Assembly (NCBI RefSeq): GCF_014287585.1
Contig: NZ_JACOOJ010000079.1
Span: forward strand, 1 to 5,100
Direction: 5' to 3'
DNA length: 5,100 nucleotides
Origin: Parabacteroides hominis
GTDB lineage: Bacteria; Bacteroidota; Bacteroidia; Bacteroidales; Tannerellaceae
Part shown: one piece after another, positions 5,054 to 5,100 of the stretch
Layout: each line of letters begins with the position of its first letter
How positions within the stretch are numbered: the stretch's first letter is position 1
Made by a program: the position numbers and the translations under genes
The notes under the pieces: generated by a model
Database searches by the model: none
Seen by the model: the letters and a program-made list of their open reading frames with translations, nothing else
What the model was told of the DNA's origin: nothing

Positions 5054-5100
5054 TTATTACCCAAAGTTTATGTAACTTTCGGCATAAGATTTTTTGTTAT

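Overview
The window looks like core chromosome of a Bacteroidales bacterium, probably Parabacteroides or a close relative; the genus is an inference from protein style, not a database result. The main evidence is the promoters. Each of the five genes has a TAnnTTTG box 20-70 bases upstream of its start codon, the -7 element of the Bacteroidetes primary sigma factor. The starts also lack clear Shine-Dalgarno sequences, and the short Crp-type regulator and the cysteine-free L31 fit the phylum.

Layout, left to right. Positions 1-210 hold a rightward terminator (81-113) for a gene that lies mostly or wholly off the left edge, then AT-rich spacer. Four genes follow on the minus strand: a membrane acyltransferase of the acyltransferase-3 family (211-1383), a Crp/Fnr-type regulator (1465-2028), a sugar kinase of the aminoglycoside-phosphotransferase fold resembling N-acetylhexosamine 1-kinase (2154-3251), and type B ribosomal protein L31 (3474-3728). 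Divergent from L31, on the plus strand, is class II fructose-bisphosphate aldolase (3954-4952), followed by a strong terminator and a second, longer hairpin (5022-5053).

The genes do not appear to form one operon. Each has its own promoter box, and terminators follow the kinase, L31 and the aldolase. The kinase would feed sugar 1-phosphates into amino-sugar metabolism, the aldolase is a central glycolytic enzyme, L31 belongs to the ribosome, and the acyltransferase probably decorates a surface or exported glycan. The regulator's targets cannot be read from the sequence; the adjacent acyltransferase is only a candidate.

I found no mobile element, CRISPR array, tRNA, rRNA or obviously new multi-gene system. 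The parts most worth a second look are intergenic: a 7+7 bp palindrome over the -33 region of the aldolase promoter, a period-7 AATTGAT/AATTGAA tandem repeat in the kinase leader with a 15-bp inverted copy at the end of the L31 gene, a terminator packed against the regulator promoter, and the double hairpin after the aldolase.
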